64,000 bases of DNA, taken from Lachnospiraceae bacterium. Lineage in GTDB: Bacteria; Bacillota; Clostridia; Lachnospirales; Lachnospiraceae. The stretch is from NCBI GenBank assembly GCA_024697065.1, contig JAILGE010000011.1:62001-126000 (forward strand). The letters are read 5' to 3'. How positions within the stretch are numbered: position 1 is the stretch's first letter; every line of letters starts with the position of its first letter. A program made the translations under genes and the position numbers. Below, piece by piece: positions 8,861-18,171 of this stretch. The notes beneath the pieces are model-generated. The model had not been told where the DNA came from. It saw only the letters and a program-made list of their open reading frames with translations, and did not search any database.

Positions 8861-9991
8861 ATGATTAATTTTAATGTACCGCCTTATACAGGCAAAGAAC
8901 TTGATTACATAAAGGAATGTGTCGAATCCCAGAAGATCTGCGGAGACGGAAAATATACCAAAAAATGTAATGAGTGGATAGAGAAAAAGACGGGTGTATC
9001 AAAATGCCTGCTGACAACCTCCTGCACTCATGCCACCGAGATGGCTGCTCTTTTGGCTGATATCCGGGAGGGCGATGAAGTGATAATGCCTTCGTATACT
9101 TTTGTATCAACTGCAGATGCCTTTGTTCTCAGAGGTGCAAAGGTTGTTTTCGTGGATATCAGACCGGATACCATGAATATAGATGAACAGAAGATAGAAG
9201 CTGCGATCACTCCTAAGACCAGAGCTGTCGTTCCGGTTCATTATGCCGGCATCGGTTGTGAAATGGATACCATCATGGATATAGCTTCAAGGAAAGGACT
9301 TGTGGTAATAGAAGATGCCGCACAGGGAATAATGTCTGCCTATAAAGGCAAGGCTCTTGGTGCCATTGGCGATATGGGATGCTTTTCTTTTCATGAGACC
9401 AAAAATTACAGCATGGGTGAAGGCGGAGCGCTTCTTATGCGCGATAGTAAATATATAGAAGAGGCTGAGATCATCAGAGAGAAAGGAACGGACAGAAGCA
9501 GGTTCTTCAGAGGACAGGTTGATAAATATACATGGGTCAATTACGGCTCATCATATCTGCCCAGTGATATGAATGCGGCTTATCTGTATGCACAGCTTGA
9601 GATGGCCGATGAGATCAACGATGCCAGAAAGAAGATATGGAATACATATTATAAAGAGCTCAAACCGCTTGAAGAGGCAGGTCTCATAACTCTTCCCACT
9701 GTGCCGGGGGGATGCGTTCATAATGCTCATATGTTTTATATCAAGGCAAAAGATTTCGAAGAACGCACAAAGCTCATAAGCTTCCTTAAAGCAAATGATA
9801 TACTTTCCGTGTTCCACTATATCCCGCTGCATTCGTCTCCTGCCGGATTAAAATTCGGACGCTTTAACGGGGAGGATGAGTATACCACAAAAGAAAGCGA
9901 AAGACTTACCAGGCTTCCGCTTTACTACGGATTAACGGAAGAGCAGAATATGTATATCATCGGCAAGGTGAAGGAATTCTATAAATGTTAA
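8861..9991 (+). CDS. wecE: dTDP-4-amino-4,6-dideoxygalactose transaminase WecE
   Basis: This PLP enzyme of the DegT/DnrJ/EryC1/StrS family transfers an amino group from glutamate to C4 of dTDP-4-keto-6-deoxyglucose, giving dTDP-Fuc4N. The 376 residues follow the enteric WecE/RffA sequence closely from the start (MINFNVPPYTGKELDYI) through ASC-type loops EVIMPSYTFVST and VVPVHYAG, the PLP lysine in CFSFHETKNY, and FFRGQVDKYTWVNYGSSYL. I chose ATG 8861 because GGAGG lies nine bases before it and homologues begin there; ATG 8822 would add 13 residues inside the previous gene. The enzymes that make its substrate (RmlA, RmlB) are not in the window. The GNAT at 12952 could acetylate the product. 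Confidence 0.92.
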   Translation: MINFNVPPYTGKELDYIKECVESQKICGDGKYTKKCNEWIEKKTGVSKCLLTTSCTHATEMAALLADIREGDEVIMPSYTFVSTADAFVLRGAKVVFVDIRPDTMNIDEQKIEAAITPKTRAVVPVHYAGIGCEMDTIMDIASRKGLVVIEDAAQGIMSAYKGKALGAIGDMGCFSFHETKNYSMGEGGALLMRDSKYIEEAEIIREKGTDRSRFFRGQVDKYTWVNYGSSYLPSDMNAAYLYAQLEMADEINDARKKIWNTYYKELKPLEEAGLITLPTVPGGCVHNAHMFYIKAKDFEERTKLISFLKANDILSVFHYIPLHSSPAGLKFGRFNGEDEYTTKESERLTRLPLYYGLTEEQNMYIIGKVKEFYKC

Positions 9992-11232
9992 AAAAGACAG
10001 ATTCCGTTGAGAAAAAAAGAAATGTTGCGGTAATAGTTCAGAACGGGGATGGAGGCGGTGCGGAACGCATGGCTGCCAACATGACTCTCGGCCTGGAAAA
10101 ATACTGCAATGTTTTTTTTGTTTTATTTGACGGGAGCAATATCATATATGATCATGCAGGAAAGGTGATAGATCTTAAGATACCGCCTTTGAGAGAGGCA
10201 GGAGCCTTTAAAAGGATCGCTAATATATGTAAGAGAGTAAAGGCTTTGCGCGATATCAAGAAAAAATATGATATCGATGCTGCAATCTCCCATCTCGACG
10301 GAGCAGATCTTGTAAATATCCTTTCGGGAAGAGGGAGAAAGGGAAAAAAGTGCAGGATCATTTCGGTATATCATTCGGTACCTTCGGTAAATGAGAGCTG
10401 TTCTCTTCCTCATCGTCTGTTCCACAGATTTATAGGGGCTTTTTCCGACAGATATATCATGGTCTCAAAACCGGCAGCCGGAGATATGGCGGAAAATTTT
10501 GGCGTGAATGCGAATAAGATTTCCGTGATCTACAACTTTTCCGATCTGAAAAGGATCGAAAGATTAAAGGATGCATCACTTCCCGAAGAAGCAGATAAGT
10601 TTTACGCTGATCATAAAAAGATGATCATGAATGCAGGAAGGATGGAAAAGGTCAAGAGACAGGAGCGGCTTGTAAAGATTCTCAGGTCGTTACGTTCCGA
10701 AAAGGGGATGACGGATACAGGCCTTGTGATTTTAGGAGACGGACCGGAGAGAGCAAACCTTACAAGGCTTGTTAAAAAATATTCTCTTGAAGAACATGTA
10801 TTTATGCCCGGGAATGTTGACAATCCATTTATGTATATGTCACGTTCCGACGTATATGTGCTCTGCTCCGACTACGAGGGCCTTCCCATGGCTCTTACGG
10901 AAGCGGCTGCCTGCTCCTGTCCTGCCGTATCCTGCGATATGAGATCCGGTGCAAGAGAGATCCTTGCGCCAAAGACCGAGTGGTCGAAACATACGGACAG
11001 TATTGAGATCGCTGAATATGGTATACTCACAAAACCCTTTGACTATCCCGGCGGGGAGAATTTCACTCCGGATGATGGGGATTCCGCTCAGAGCTTCCTT
11101 ACGGATGCCGTCGGCCGAATGCTCACGGATGAAGAGCTTCGCAAGGGGTATATAGCTAAGAGCCATGAATGTGCTTACAGATTTTCACCCGAGAGGATAT
11201 TAAAGAAATGGATGAAGCTGATCGCAGAATAA
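9985..11232 (+). CDS. Family 4 glycosyltransferase
   Basis: This 415-residue GT-B fold transferase should act at the cytoplasmic face of the membrane. The N-terminal acceptor domain begins VIVQNGDGGGAERMAANM, a typical GT4 opening. The C-terminal donor domain has NAGRMEKVKRQERLVKIL, ILGDGPERANL and the E-x7-E motif in YEGLPMALTEAAACSCP. The ATG overlaps the end of wecE by seven bases. The next gene starts within its last 25 bases. Retaining chemistry is known for GT4; donor and acceptor are not predictable here. Confidence 0.9.
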   Translation: MLKKTDSVEKKRNVAVIVQNGDGGGAERMAANMTLGLEKYCNVFFVLFDGSNIIYDHAGKVIDLKIPPLREAGAFKRIANICKRVKALRDIKKKYDIDAAISHLDGADLVNILSGRGRKGKKCRIISVYHSVPSVNESCSLPHRLFHRFIGAFSDRYIMVSKPAAGDMAENFGVNANKISVIYNFSDLKRIERLKDASLPEEADKFYADHKKMIMNAGRMEKVKRQERLVKILRSLRSEKGMTDTGLVILGDGPERANLTRLVKKYSLEEHVFMPGNVDNPFMYMSRSDVYVLCSDYEGLPMALTEAAACSCPAVSCDMRSGAREILAPKTEWSKHTDSIEIAEYGILTKPFDYPGGENFTPDDGDSAQSFLTDAVGRMLTDEELRKGYIAKSHECAYRFSPERILKKWMKLIAE

Positions 11233-12965
11233 AATCGGATAAACTGATCACGGTGATCGCTCTTGCTGTCACCGCTTTTGTTTTTATACCTGTATTCATA
11301 AGAAGAGATATCATATTTGCGTTGAACGACGACGTGATGATAAGGGATATCTTAAGCGGAAGCTATACGGGAGACACTTCATGCATGACAGTGTATATGA
11401 GAGTACCGCTTTCTTTCGTGCTTTCGCTGCTTTATCGGATCCAGCCCTTTGTACCATGGTTCGGAGCGTTCCAGTGCGGCTGTTTTATCGCTTCTTTTTT
11501 TCTTATCCTTGCCCGTATTTATGGTATTACTTTTTCGAGGTACCGTGATCGGGATGACGGGAAAAGCAGGATTAACCTCGGCGTAAGGATAATCGTTTAT
11601 TCCATACTCTGTGCTGTTTTCTTTTTCTGCGTCATCTATCCCAGATTTGTTCTTATCCATTACACGATAACTGCGGCCGTAACCGGAGGAACAGGACTTT
11701 TTTTGCTTATAACCTCAGCAGAGCCTCAGGAAAATGAGAGAAAGACCCTGTGGGCAGATGCGGCGGTGATGCTGATACTCTGCGACCAGATCAGATCACA
11801 GGTATTTATCATGATTCTTCCGTTTATCTTTGTCTCTGTTCTGTTTCTTATCATGATCAAAAGAAAAGGCGTGATCAGATGGTTTATAGTAAGTGCCCTG
11901 ATATATGCAGCTTTACTGGGCATACATACAGCATGTTATGCCGGGGGATCATGGAGAGAATATAAAGACTACAACGCAGCAAGAACGGAATTATATGATT
12001 ATGCACTTGTGTGGGACACGGATGATGCCAGGGCGTTCTACAGGCAAATGGGGATATCGGATGTAGAGTATCCCGTATTGAAGAATTATGATATAGCTCT
12101 GGATGAAGCTGCGGATGCGGAGCTTTTCAGAAATATGGCAGCCTTTTCTTCCGGTAATGATCAAAAGAGTTTTCAGGTAAAACTAAAGGAGACTGTCTGG
12201 ATGATAAAGCACAATATCATCTCAAAGGGGACGGAAAGGTCGTATGCCCTGCTTCTCCTGTCGGGATATGTGCTTATCACTGTTGCTATCTTCATTAAAA
12301 AGAAATATGCATTTTTCATACCGGCAGCATCCGGTCTTATCCTTCATTTCGGATTATACGGTCTGTTGTTATGGCGCGGACGTTTTCCGGAAAGAGTGAT
12401 GATATCTCTGTATTTCGCGGAGTATCTGATCATAGCAGCTCTTTTTGTCGGACTTTTGCGTTACGGAAAGACAGACAGAGATGAAAAGATCTGGTGCGGA
12501 ACCATAATCCTGTGCGCGATAATGACTGTGGAACTGACATATATATATAGATCGGCGGATTTGATAAGAGTCTTTGACAGAACGTATGATCGCCAGCTTT
12601 CTGTAAATAGCGACTGCAATATGTTATACTTGTATCTGGCTTCCGAAGCGAAAAAAGACGCATGTTACCTGACAGATATCTACACCTGTGTGGATGCGAC
12701 CGGAAACGCGCTGTCGGAAAACTGTCCTCAAAAAGGCGGGGCTTGTATTCCTGAAATGTTTACCGCCGGAGGATGGATAACGGGAAGCCCGCATATGGAA
12801 AAGAGACAGGAGTCCTTTGGACCGGATCCGAAGAGGATGTATGTCTGCAGAGAGAATACAGGGCTTTCACCTGAAGATTTTGCAAGATTTACAGGGTTAT
12901 ATCTGACAGAGATCAAAAGGATAGAGACGGGCTACGGCACCTTTGTGATATATGATGGAAATTGA
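11208..12965 (+). CDS. Polytopic membrane protein, probable GT-C-type transferase
   Basis: The 585 residues hold about ten or eleven membrane helices between about 10 and 440 and a soluble C-terminal domain of about 140 residues ending GYGTFVIYDGN. The first outer loop contains FALNDDVMIRDILSGSYTG; paired acids in this position are the usual catalytic feature of GT-C enzymes. I have seen the same NDDVMxRDIxSG pattern in unnamed membrane proteins of Firmicutes glycan clusters, but know no assigned function. The ATG at 11208 reduces overlap with the GT4 gene to 25 bases; an ATG at 11169 would extend it by 13 residues. It overlaps the downstream GNAT by 14 bases. A Wzy-like polymerase is an alternative. 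Confidence 0.65.
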   Translation: MDEADRRIKSDKLITVIALAVTAFVFIPVFIRRDIIFALNDDVMIRDILSGSYTGDTSCMTVYMRVPLSFVLSLLYRIQPFVPWFGAFQCGCFIASFFLILARIYGITFSRYRDRDDGKSRINLGVRIIVYSILCAVFFFCVIYPRFVLIHYTITAAVTGGTGLFLLITSAEPQENERKTLWADAAVMLILCDQIRSQVFIMILPFIFVSVLFLIMIKRKGVIRWFIVSALIYAALLGIHTACYAGGSWREYKDYNAARTELYDYALVWDTDDARAFYRQMGISDVEYPVLKNYDIALDEAADAELFRNMAAFSSGNDQKSFQVKLKETVWMIKHNIISKGTERSYALLLLSGYVLITVAIFIKKKYAFFIPAASGLILHFGLYGLLLWRGRFPERVMISLYFAEYLIIAALFVGLLRYGKTDRDEKIWCGTIILCAIMTVELTYIYRSADLIRVFDRTYDRQLSVNSDCNMLYLYLASEAKKDACYLTDIYTCVDATGNALSENCPQKGGACIPEMFTAGGWITGSPHMEKRQESFGPDPKRMYVCRENTGLSPEDFARFTGLYLTEIKRIETGYGTFVIYDGN

Positions 12966-13479
12966 CCGTATAGAAGGAAACAGAATATTCTTAAGACAGA
13001 TGAGGGCAGATGACACAAAGGATATACTCAGGTGGCGCAATAATCCTTCGGTCGTCCGCCGTTTTATTTACAGGGAAACCGTAACTGAAGAGGATCATCT
13101 GAAGTGGATTCGCGAGAAGGTTGATACAGGACTTGTAAAGCAGTTTATTATCACCGTCAGAGAAACCGGACGGGGAATAGGAAGTGTCTATCTTCAAAAG
13201 ATAGATATGGATAATAAGACCGCTGAATTTGGGATTTTTATCGGCGAAGATGATGAAAATGGAAAAGGCTACGGTACAGAGGCGCTGCAGCTGATCACAA
13301 ATTATGCTTTTGAAAAGCTTGGGCTGGTCAGGCTAACTCTCAGGGTTCTTGAAGATAATAAAAGCGCAAGATCGGTATACGAGAAAAACGGATGGATAAT
13401 GGTTCCTGACGACTGCGGAAGTATTATGTCGGATGGGAGAGAGGTCCGTATACTTGATATGGAGAAGACAAATGGATGA
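12952..13479 (+). CDS. GNAT family N-acetyltransferase, probably acting on an amino sugar
   Basis: This 175-residue protein belongs to the RimJ/RimL-like GNAT branch: NRIFLRQMRADDTKDILRWRNN at the N terminus, GFGI-type beta-4 (AEFGIFIGEDDENGKGYG with the acetyl-CoA loop GKGYGT) and NKSARSVYEKNGW near the end. The same branch includes PseH and several nucleotide-sugar acetyltransferases. In this locus the likely substrates are dTDP-Fuc4N from WecE or the PseC product, because both need an N-acetylation step. The start overlaps the preceding membrane protein, and ATGs at 12952 and 12955 are equally possible. Its stop overlaps the following GtrB-like gene. Confidence 0.8.
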   Translation: MMEIDRIEGNRIFLRQMRADDTKDILRWRNNPSVVRRFIYRETVTEEDHLKWIREKVDTGLVKQFIITVRETGRGIGSVYLQKIDMDNKTAEFGIFIGEDDENGKGYGTEALQLITNYAFEKLGLVRLTLRVLEDNKSARSVYEKNGWIMVPDDCGSIMSDGREVRILDMEKTNG

Positions 13480-14422
13480 CAAAAAACTACTGAGCTTTGT
13501 TATACCGTGCTACAGGTCGGAAAAGACCATAGGTAGTGTTGTGGATGAGATCAATTCCGCAATGGAGAAGCTTTCGGGATATGATCATGAGATCATTCTG
13601 GTAAATGATTGTTCTCCTGACGGGACCATGGATGTGATCAAAGAAATATGTTCACGTGATAAATGTGTAACAGGAATTGATTTTGCCAGAAACTTCGGAC
13701 AGCATTCGGCACTGATGGCCGGCCTCAGGCAGACCAGGGGAGATATAGTCATATGTCTTGATGACGACGGACAGACTCCGGCTGATGAGGCACATCTCCT
13801 TATAGAAGCTCTTGAAGACGGCGCTGATGCCTGCTATGCAAGATACATGGTAAAGGAACATTCCCAGTTCAGGAATTTCGGGACATTTCTTAATGAGAAG
13901 ATGGCGGAGTTTATGCTGGAGAAGCCGAAGGAGCTTTATGTCTCCAGCTATTTCGCGGTTAAGAGATATATCGTTAATGATATGATAAGGTACGAGAATT
14001 CTTATCCCTATGTTATAGGACTTGTTCTCAGGACCACGAGAAATATCGTTAATGTCGATATCAGTCACAGAAAGAGAATGGTTGGAAATTCGGGATACAC
14101 TTTTTCAAAGCTTCTGGGACTCTGGCTTAACGGCTTCACATCCTTTTCGATCAAGCCGTTGAGAGTTGCGACCATAATTGGAGCGCTGTCGGCATTTTGC
14201 GGATTTATCTACGGAATAGTAGTAATAGTTCAGAAATTTGTGCTTCCCGATCGTGTATTGGGATTTTCATCATTGATGGCCATGCTGATATTTTTCGGAG
14301 GCATGATAATGATCATGCTGGGACTCATCGGAGAATATGTGGGGCGTATTTATATCAGCATGAATAATTCACCGCAGTATGTAATCAAGGAGATAATATC
14401 TCCGAATAATGAAAAGAAATGA
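13472..14422 (+). CDS. GtrB/DPM1-like polyprenyl-phosphate glycosyltransferase
   Basis: This family-2 transferase should move a sugar from a nucleotide donor to undecaprenyl phosphate. Residues 1-225 are the GT-A domain (SFVIPCYRSEKTIG, LVNDCSPDGT, ICLDDDGQTP as the metal motif). Two membrane helices lie near 235-257 and 270-295, and the end reads EYVGRIYISMNNSPQYVIKE, the usual ArnC/GtrB/DPM1-like tail. I chose the ATG at 13472 because GGAG lies about nine bases upstream; an upstream ATG at 13433 sits inside the GNAT gene. The next gene, a Gtr-II-type transferase, starts in its stop codon (ATGA), which makes a functional pair very likely. Confidence 0.88.
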   Translation: MDDKKLLSFVIPCYRSEKTIGSVVDEINSAMEKLSGYDHEIILVNDCSPDGTMDVIKEICSRDKCVTGIDFARNFGQHSALMAGLRQTRGDIVICLDDDGQTPADEAHLLIEALEDGADACYARYMVKEHSQFRNFGTFLNEKMAEFMLEKPKELYVSSYFAVKRYIVNDMIRYENSYPYVIGLVLRTTRNIVNVDISHRKRMVGNSGYTFSKLLGLWLNGFTSFSIKPLRVATIIGALSAFCGFIYGIVVIVQKFVLPDRVLGFSSLMAMLIFFGGMIMIMLGLIGEYVGRIYISMNNSPQYVIKEIISPNNEKK

Positions 14423-15981
14423 ATTTATTTAAGAATATAAAAGAAAATATCACCTCTTCCGATAAGAAAGTCTTTCTGACGGCTTGTATTGCCGGATTCA
14501 TAGCGCATGGGTTCAGACTGACCAACAAGTTCTATTGCGAAGATTCATTTAACTATCTTAAGTCAATATCTGCTTCCTGGACAACCTCCATAGGAAGATT
14601 TCTGCTGAGGTTTGTTGAAAATGTCAGGGGACCCTATGAAGTCACCTGGCTCATCGGTATTCTGTCTATCCTGTGGATAGCCATTGCCTCAGTATTGATG
14701 GTAAGGACACTGGATATTAAGAAAGAATCCGGGAGGTATCTTGTTCCCTGTATCATGGCATGCAATCCTGCGGTGACTGCAACTTTTGCATATATGTATA
14801 CTGCTGACGGATATTTCTTCGGCCTTATGATGTCGATTCTTGCGGCTTATTTGGCCTGTATAAAAAGAAGAAAGAGAGATATTGCATATGCAGCCGTGGC
14901 CCTTGCGGTTTCAATGGGATTCTATCAGGCTTATCTGTCTGTTACGATCGTCGCACTTATGATATCCCTGATGATCATGACGCTCGATCCTGCGAAGACC
15001 GTAAAGGATGTGGGAAAAGAAGCGGGACGATATACTCTCATGGGGATTATCGGGATGGGAATATACTATCCGGCCATGAAGATCGCCATGAAGCTTGCGG
15101 ATCTGGAACTTGTCAATTATATGGGTATCGCGGATGGACAGAAATTCGATGCATCCCGTATCAAAAATATCTTCGTAAATTCATATATTGAATTTGCGAG
15201 ATTCTATCTGGTCAGAAAAAAGATTACTTTCTATAACGTATCCAATGTTGCAGTATTTGCGATCATCGGGATACTCATTGCGGCACTGTTTATAAAGGGG
15301 TGGCGCGGAAGCAAAAAGAAAGATTATTCTCCTGCCTGGAGGATAGCCGTTATCCTTGTTTTATTACTCTTACTTCCCGTGGCAACCCATATATTCTTTG
15401 TGATATCACCGGATGTTTCCTATATATCTGCGATCATGGCTTACAGCATGTGTCTCGTATATATACTTCCGGTTATCTTATGGGAGAAGATAGATCCGCT
15501 TAAAAGTGAAAGACTTAATGGCGTGCGGACTGTCGGATTGATTTTTCTCTGGGTGATAACCTTTCATTTTACGGTTATAGCGGGACAGGCTTATGAAAGC
15601 ATGTACAGAGCAAATGTCAATGTGATGAATGAATTAAACCGCATCGTAACAAGAATGGAAATGATCCCGGGATATGACCCGGAAATGGAGATCGCCGTAT
15701 TCGGAAATACTTATCAGGAGCCTGATTATGTTAAGAGCGCACCCATGATGCCGGGGGTGGTATCAAATAAATTCCTGACATATCCCGATACGTATGTGAG
15801 TGCCATCAACTGGTTTATGTCTGCCCGTTACCAAAAAGCCGATAAAGACAGAATGAAAGAGCTTGCGGCCACAGATGAATTCTCGGAAATGAAAAGATGG
15901 CCTGAAGACGGCTCCGTAAAGATAATAGATGGGACCATGGTGATATTCCTGGATGACAATGATCTGTACGAATATCAATAA
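14419..15981 (+). CDS. Gtr-II-like membrane glucosyltransferase domain protein
   Basis: The 520 residues give about eleven membrane helices and match the pattern of the glucosyltransferase GtrII family (PF14264): LTACIAGFIAHGFRLTNKFY, then CEDSFNYLKSISASWTTSIGRFL with the acidic residue of the first outer loop and the S-x-GR motif. Such proteins take a sugar from polyprenyl phosphate and attach it to a glycan outside the membrane; in Shigella they change the O-antigen serotype. It overlaps the gtrB-like gene by four bases, and a gtrA-like gene lies at 6297. A C-terminal soluble stretch of about 110 residues follows the last helix. The family name is from memory of the motif pattern. Confidence 0.78.
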   Translation: MNLFKNIKENITSSDKKVFLTACIAGFIAHGFRLTNKFYCEDSFNYLKSISASWTTSIGRFLLRFVENVRGPYEVTWLIGILSILWIAIASVLMVRTLDIKKESGRYLVPCIMACNPAVTATFAYMYTADGYFFGLMMSILAAYLACIKRRKRDIAYAAVALAVSMGFYQAYLSVTIVALMISLMIMTLDPAKTVKDVGKEAGRYTLMGIIGMGIYYPAMKIAMKLADLELVNYMGIADGQKFDASRIKNIFVNSYIEFARFYLVRKKITFYNVSNVAVFAIIGILIAALFIKGWRGSKKKDYSPAWRIAVILVLLLLLPVATHIFFVISPDVSYISAIMAYSMCLVYILPVILWEKIDPLKSERLNGVRTVGLIFLWVITFHFTVIAGQAYESMYRANVNVMNELNRIVTRMEMIPGYDPEMEIAVFGNTYQEPDYVKSAPMMPGVVSNKFLTYPDTYVSAINWFMSARYQKADKDRMKELAATDEFSEMKRWPEDGSVKIIDGTMVIFLDDNDLYEYQ

Positions 15982-15996
15982 AATGTGTGGATCCGG

Positions 15997-16110
15997 TATC
16001 TCCGTTCCGGGAAGTATCTGAATGTGAGAGGTCGATATCCCTGTTCCGGGAAGTATCTGAATGTGAGAGGTCGATATCCCTGTGCCGGTATGTATCTGAA
16101 TGAGAGGAAC
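15997..16110 (+). repeat. 39-bp direct repeats, two and a decayed third copy
   Basis: Copies at 15997-16035 and 16036-16074 differ at only two or three positions. A third copy at 16075-16110 is shortened and more divergent. The unit is 13 codons long, so a GTG-started frame from 15985 to 16182 reads a repeat of the type YLNVRGRYPCSGK and ends exactly where the TTG of the next gene begins. No ribosome site precedes that GTG, so I do not call it a gene. There are no spacers, so it is not a CRISPR array. Confidence 0.85.
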
Positions 16111-16178
16111 TATATCTCCGTGGTGCGTAAAGACATATGGGAGAGAGCATTTGATATTTCTGTATTGAGGAAAATGAT

Positions 16179-16940
16179 TTGAGAAAGATAACCATAAGAA
16201 TTGATGATGTTACTCCGGGGATGAATGCCGGTAAGATGATACGTTTTGCGGAACTGTTGGACAGATATGATATCAAACCGCTGATAGGGATCATACCCGA
16301 AAACAGAGACGGATCCCCGGAAGTGGTTGAGGATAGGTGTGACGAAGAAACGCAAAGCTCCATCGATTTCAAATGGATCAGAGAACGACTGGAGGGAGGA
16401 TGGATCGCGGCCCAGCACGGTTGTTATCATGTTTATACTACGAAAAGCGGCGGACTGTTTCCGTTGAATTCGTATTCGGAATTTGCGGGCCTTTCTTTTG
16501 AAGAGCAGGAGAGACTTATCTCTCACGGGAAAAAAGTGCTGGGAGAAAATGGTATAAATACAAAGATCTTCATGGCACCTGCACATTCCTATGATAAGAA
16601 TACGCTGAAGGCGCTCAGGGCCAACGGTTTTGAATTTGTCACCGACGGATTCGGAAGTCTTCCCTACAATATGGGGGGATTGGTTTTCCTTCCGATATCC
16701 TTTTTAAGATCGCGAGAGCTTAAGACGGATAAGGATGGTATCACAACCTTTGTTGTACATACGGGAATGATGGAAGAATCTGATTTTGAAGAATATGAAG
16801 GATTGCTTGAAAAGTATCGGGATCGATTCGTTGATTATTCCGAATTCCTTAAGATCCCGCCTGTAAGATGCAGCAGAGGAAAGCATTACGGTGAATACCT
16901 CATGGCAAAGGGCAAGCATACAGCTGCGAAGATATTTTAA
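16179..16940 (+). CDS. DUF2334-like polysaccharide deacetylase-fold protein
   Basis: The 253 residues look like a NodB/polysaccharide-deacetylase relative. The N terminus ITIRIDDVTPGM carries the paired Asp of the metal site, IAAQHGCYHVY supplies the two His residues, and FMAPAHSYDKNTLKAL resembles the R-P-P-x-G region. These features fit DUF2334, whose members are assumed to remove acyl groups from sugars. No signal peptide is visible, so it probably acts in the cytosol on a nucleotide- or lipid-linked sugar. The start is TTG with GAGG eight bases upstream. It sits directly after the 39-bp repeats and four bases before a GT4 gene. Confidence 0.72.
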   Translation: MRKITIRIDDVTPGMNAGKMIRFAELLDRYDIKPLIGIIPENRDGSPEVVEDRCDEETQSSIDFKWIRERLEGGWIAAQHGCYHVYTTKSGGLFPLNSYSEFAGLSFEEQERLISHGKKVLGENGINTKIFMAPAHSYDKNTLKALRANGFEFVTDGFGSLPYNMGGLVFLPISFLRSRELKTDKDGITTFVVHTGMMEESDFEEYEGLLEKYRDRFVDYSEFLKIPPVRCSRGKHYGEYLMAKGKHTAAKIF

Positions 16941-16943
16941 GAC

Positions 16944-18104
16944 ATGGAAAACGGAAAGATAGTATGTCTTCAGGTGATCGGCGGACTCTCAATGGGCGGA
17001 GCCGAAAGCCGTGTGATGGATATCGCAAGACATATCGATAAAAACAAGATCTGTTTTGATTTTTTATTGGATGAACCGCCGGGATTCTATGAGCCGGAAG
17101 CATTGGAGCTTGGCTGCAGGATCTACAGAGTGCCGCGGTTCAGATTTTTTAATTGGTTTCAATATGCGGGTGCAATGGACAGATTCTTTGCGGAGCATAA
17201 AGAGATCGATATAGTTCAGGGAAGTCTTACAAGTACGGCATCGATATATATGCCTATAGCAAAGAAAAACGGTGTCCCGGTCACAATGGGATATGCAAGA
17301 AGCGCAGGCGTGGATCCGGGGCCTAAGGGATGGCTTACAAGATACTTGAGACGAGATCTGTTCAACAGATGCGATATCGCTGCCGCAGTGTCGTCCGAAG
17401 CAGGCGATTCCGTGTACGGAAAGGGAAGATCGGCGAAGGGTGAAGTGATGATCATTCCGGATTCGTTTGAGCTTGATAAATTCATTCCGGATGAGGAAAG
17501 ATGCGCAAAAGGTTCGGCCATCAGAAAGAGATTCGGACTTGATGATGCCTTTGTTGTGGGGCATGTCGGCAGATTTCATTATGCAAAGAATCACGAATTC
17601 CTGCTTAAGATATTTGCGGAGATAAAGAAGAAAAAAAAGAATGCCAGACTTTTGCTGGCCGGAACGGGACCGTTGTTTGGAACAGTACAAAAACAGGCTG
17701 CATCCATGGGGATCGATAAAGATGTCATATTTGCCGGGCAGACGGATGAGCCGGAATCATTTTATCAGGCTTTTGACATATTCGTATTCCCTTCAAGATA
17801 TGAAGGCCTCCCGGGAACCGTGATAGAAGCCCAGACAGCAGGTGTCCCGTGTCTTATGTCCGATACCATAACAAAGGAAGCGGCGGTGACCGATCTGGTG
17901 AGAGTATGCGGTCTCGGGAAGAGTGCGGATATTTGGGCAAAGGAAGCCTGTGATCTGTACGATATGTGGAAGGAAAAGTACGGAGATAAAGAGCATGCAT
18001 CCCGGATCGATGATCTGAAGAAAGCGGGCTTCGATGTTAAGACAGAATCGGTACGTCTGGAAGAACTTTACGGAAAGCTTTTGGAAGAAAGTAAGAGAAA
18101 TTGA
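16944..18104 (+). CDS. Family 4 glycosyltransferase (EpsF-like)
   Basis: A 386-residue GT-B transferase. It opens with CLQVIGGLSMGGAESRVMDIA, characteristic of the EpsF-like GT4 group of exopolysaccharide clusters. The donor domain has VGHVGRFHYAKNHEFLL, LLLAGTGPL and the E-x7-E motif in RYEGLPGTVIEAQTAGVP. Three bases separate it from the deacetylase-like gene, so they are co-transcribed. It should add one residue to the lipid-linked glycan at the cytoplasmic face. The next gene follows after 67 bases, the largest gap in this part of the cluster. Confidence 0.9.
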   Translation: MENGKIVCLQVIGGLSMGGAESRVMDIARHIDKNKICFDFLLDEPPGFYEPEALELGCRIYRVPRFRFFNWFQYAGAMDRFFAEHKEIDIVQGSLTSTASIYMPIAKKNGVPVTMGYARSAGVDPGPKGWLTRYLRRDLFNRCDIAAAVSSEAGDSVYGKGRSAKGEVMIIPDSFELDKFIPDEERCAKGSAIRKRFGLDDAFVVGHVGRFHYAKNHEFLLKIFAEIKKKKKNARLLLAGTGPLFGTVQKQAASMGIDKDVIFAGQTDEPESFYQAFDIFVFPSRYEGLPGTVIEAQTAGVPCLMSDTITKEAAVTDLVRVCGLGKSADIWAKEACDLYDMWKEKYGDKEHASRIDDLKKAGFDVKTESVRLEELYGKLLEESKRN

Positions 18105-18171
18105 CAGACAGAATTGCCGGTCATAATAGTGGCTTGTGATTACGGTGATAGAAAATGGGAAGAGATCTTTG

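Noticed and set aside
15997-16110. CRISPR array
   Set aside because: The 39-bp units abut each other with no spacers, and there are no cas genes.
15985-16182. A 65-codon frame through the 39-bp repeats
   Set aside because: GTG start without a ribosome site and content that is only the repeat; listed as repeat and as a possibility, not as a gene.
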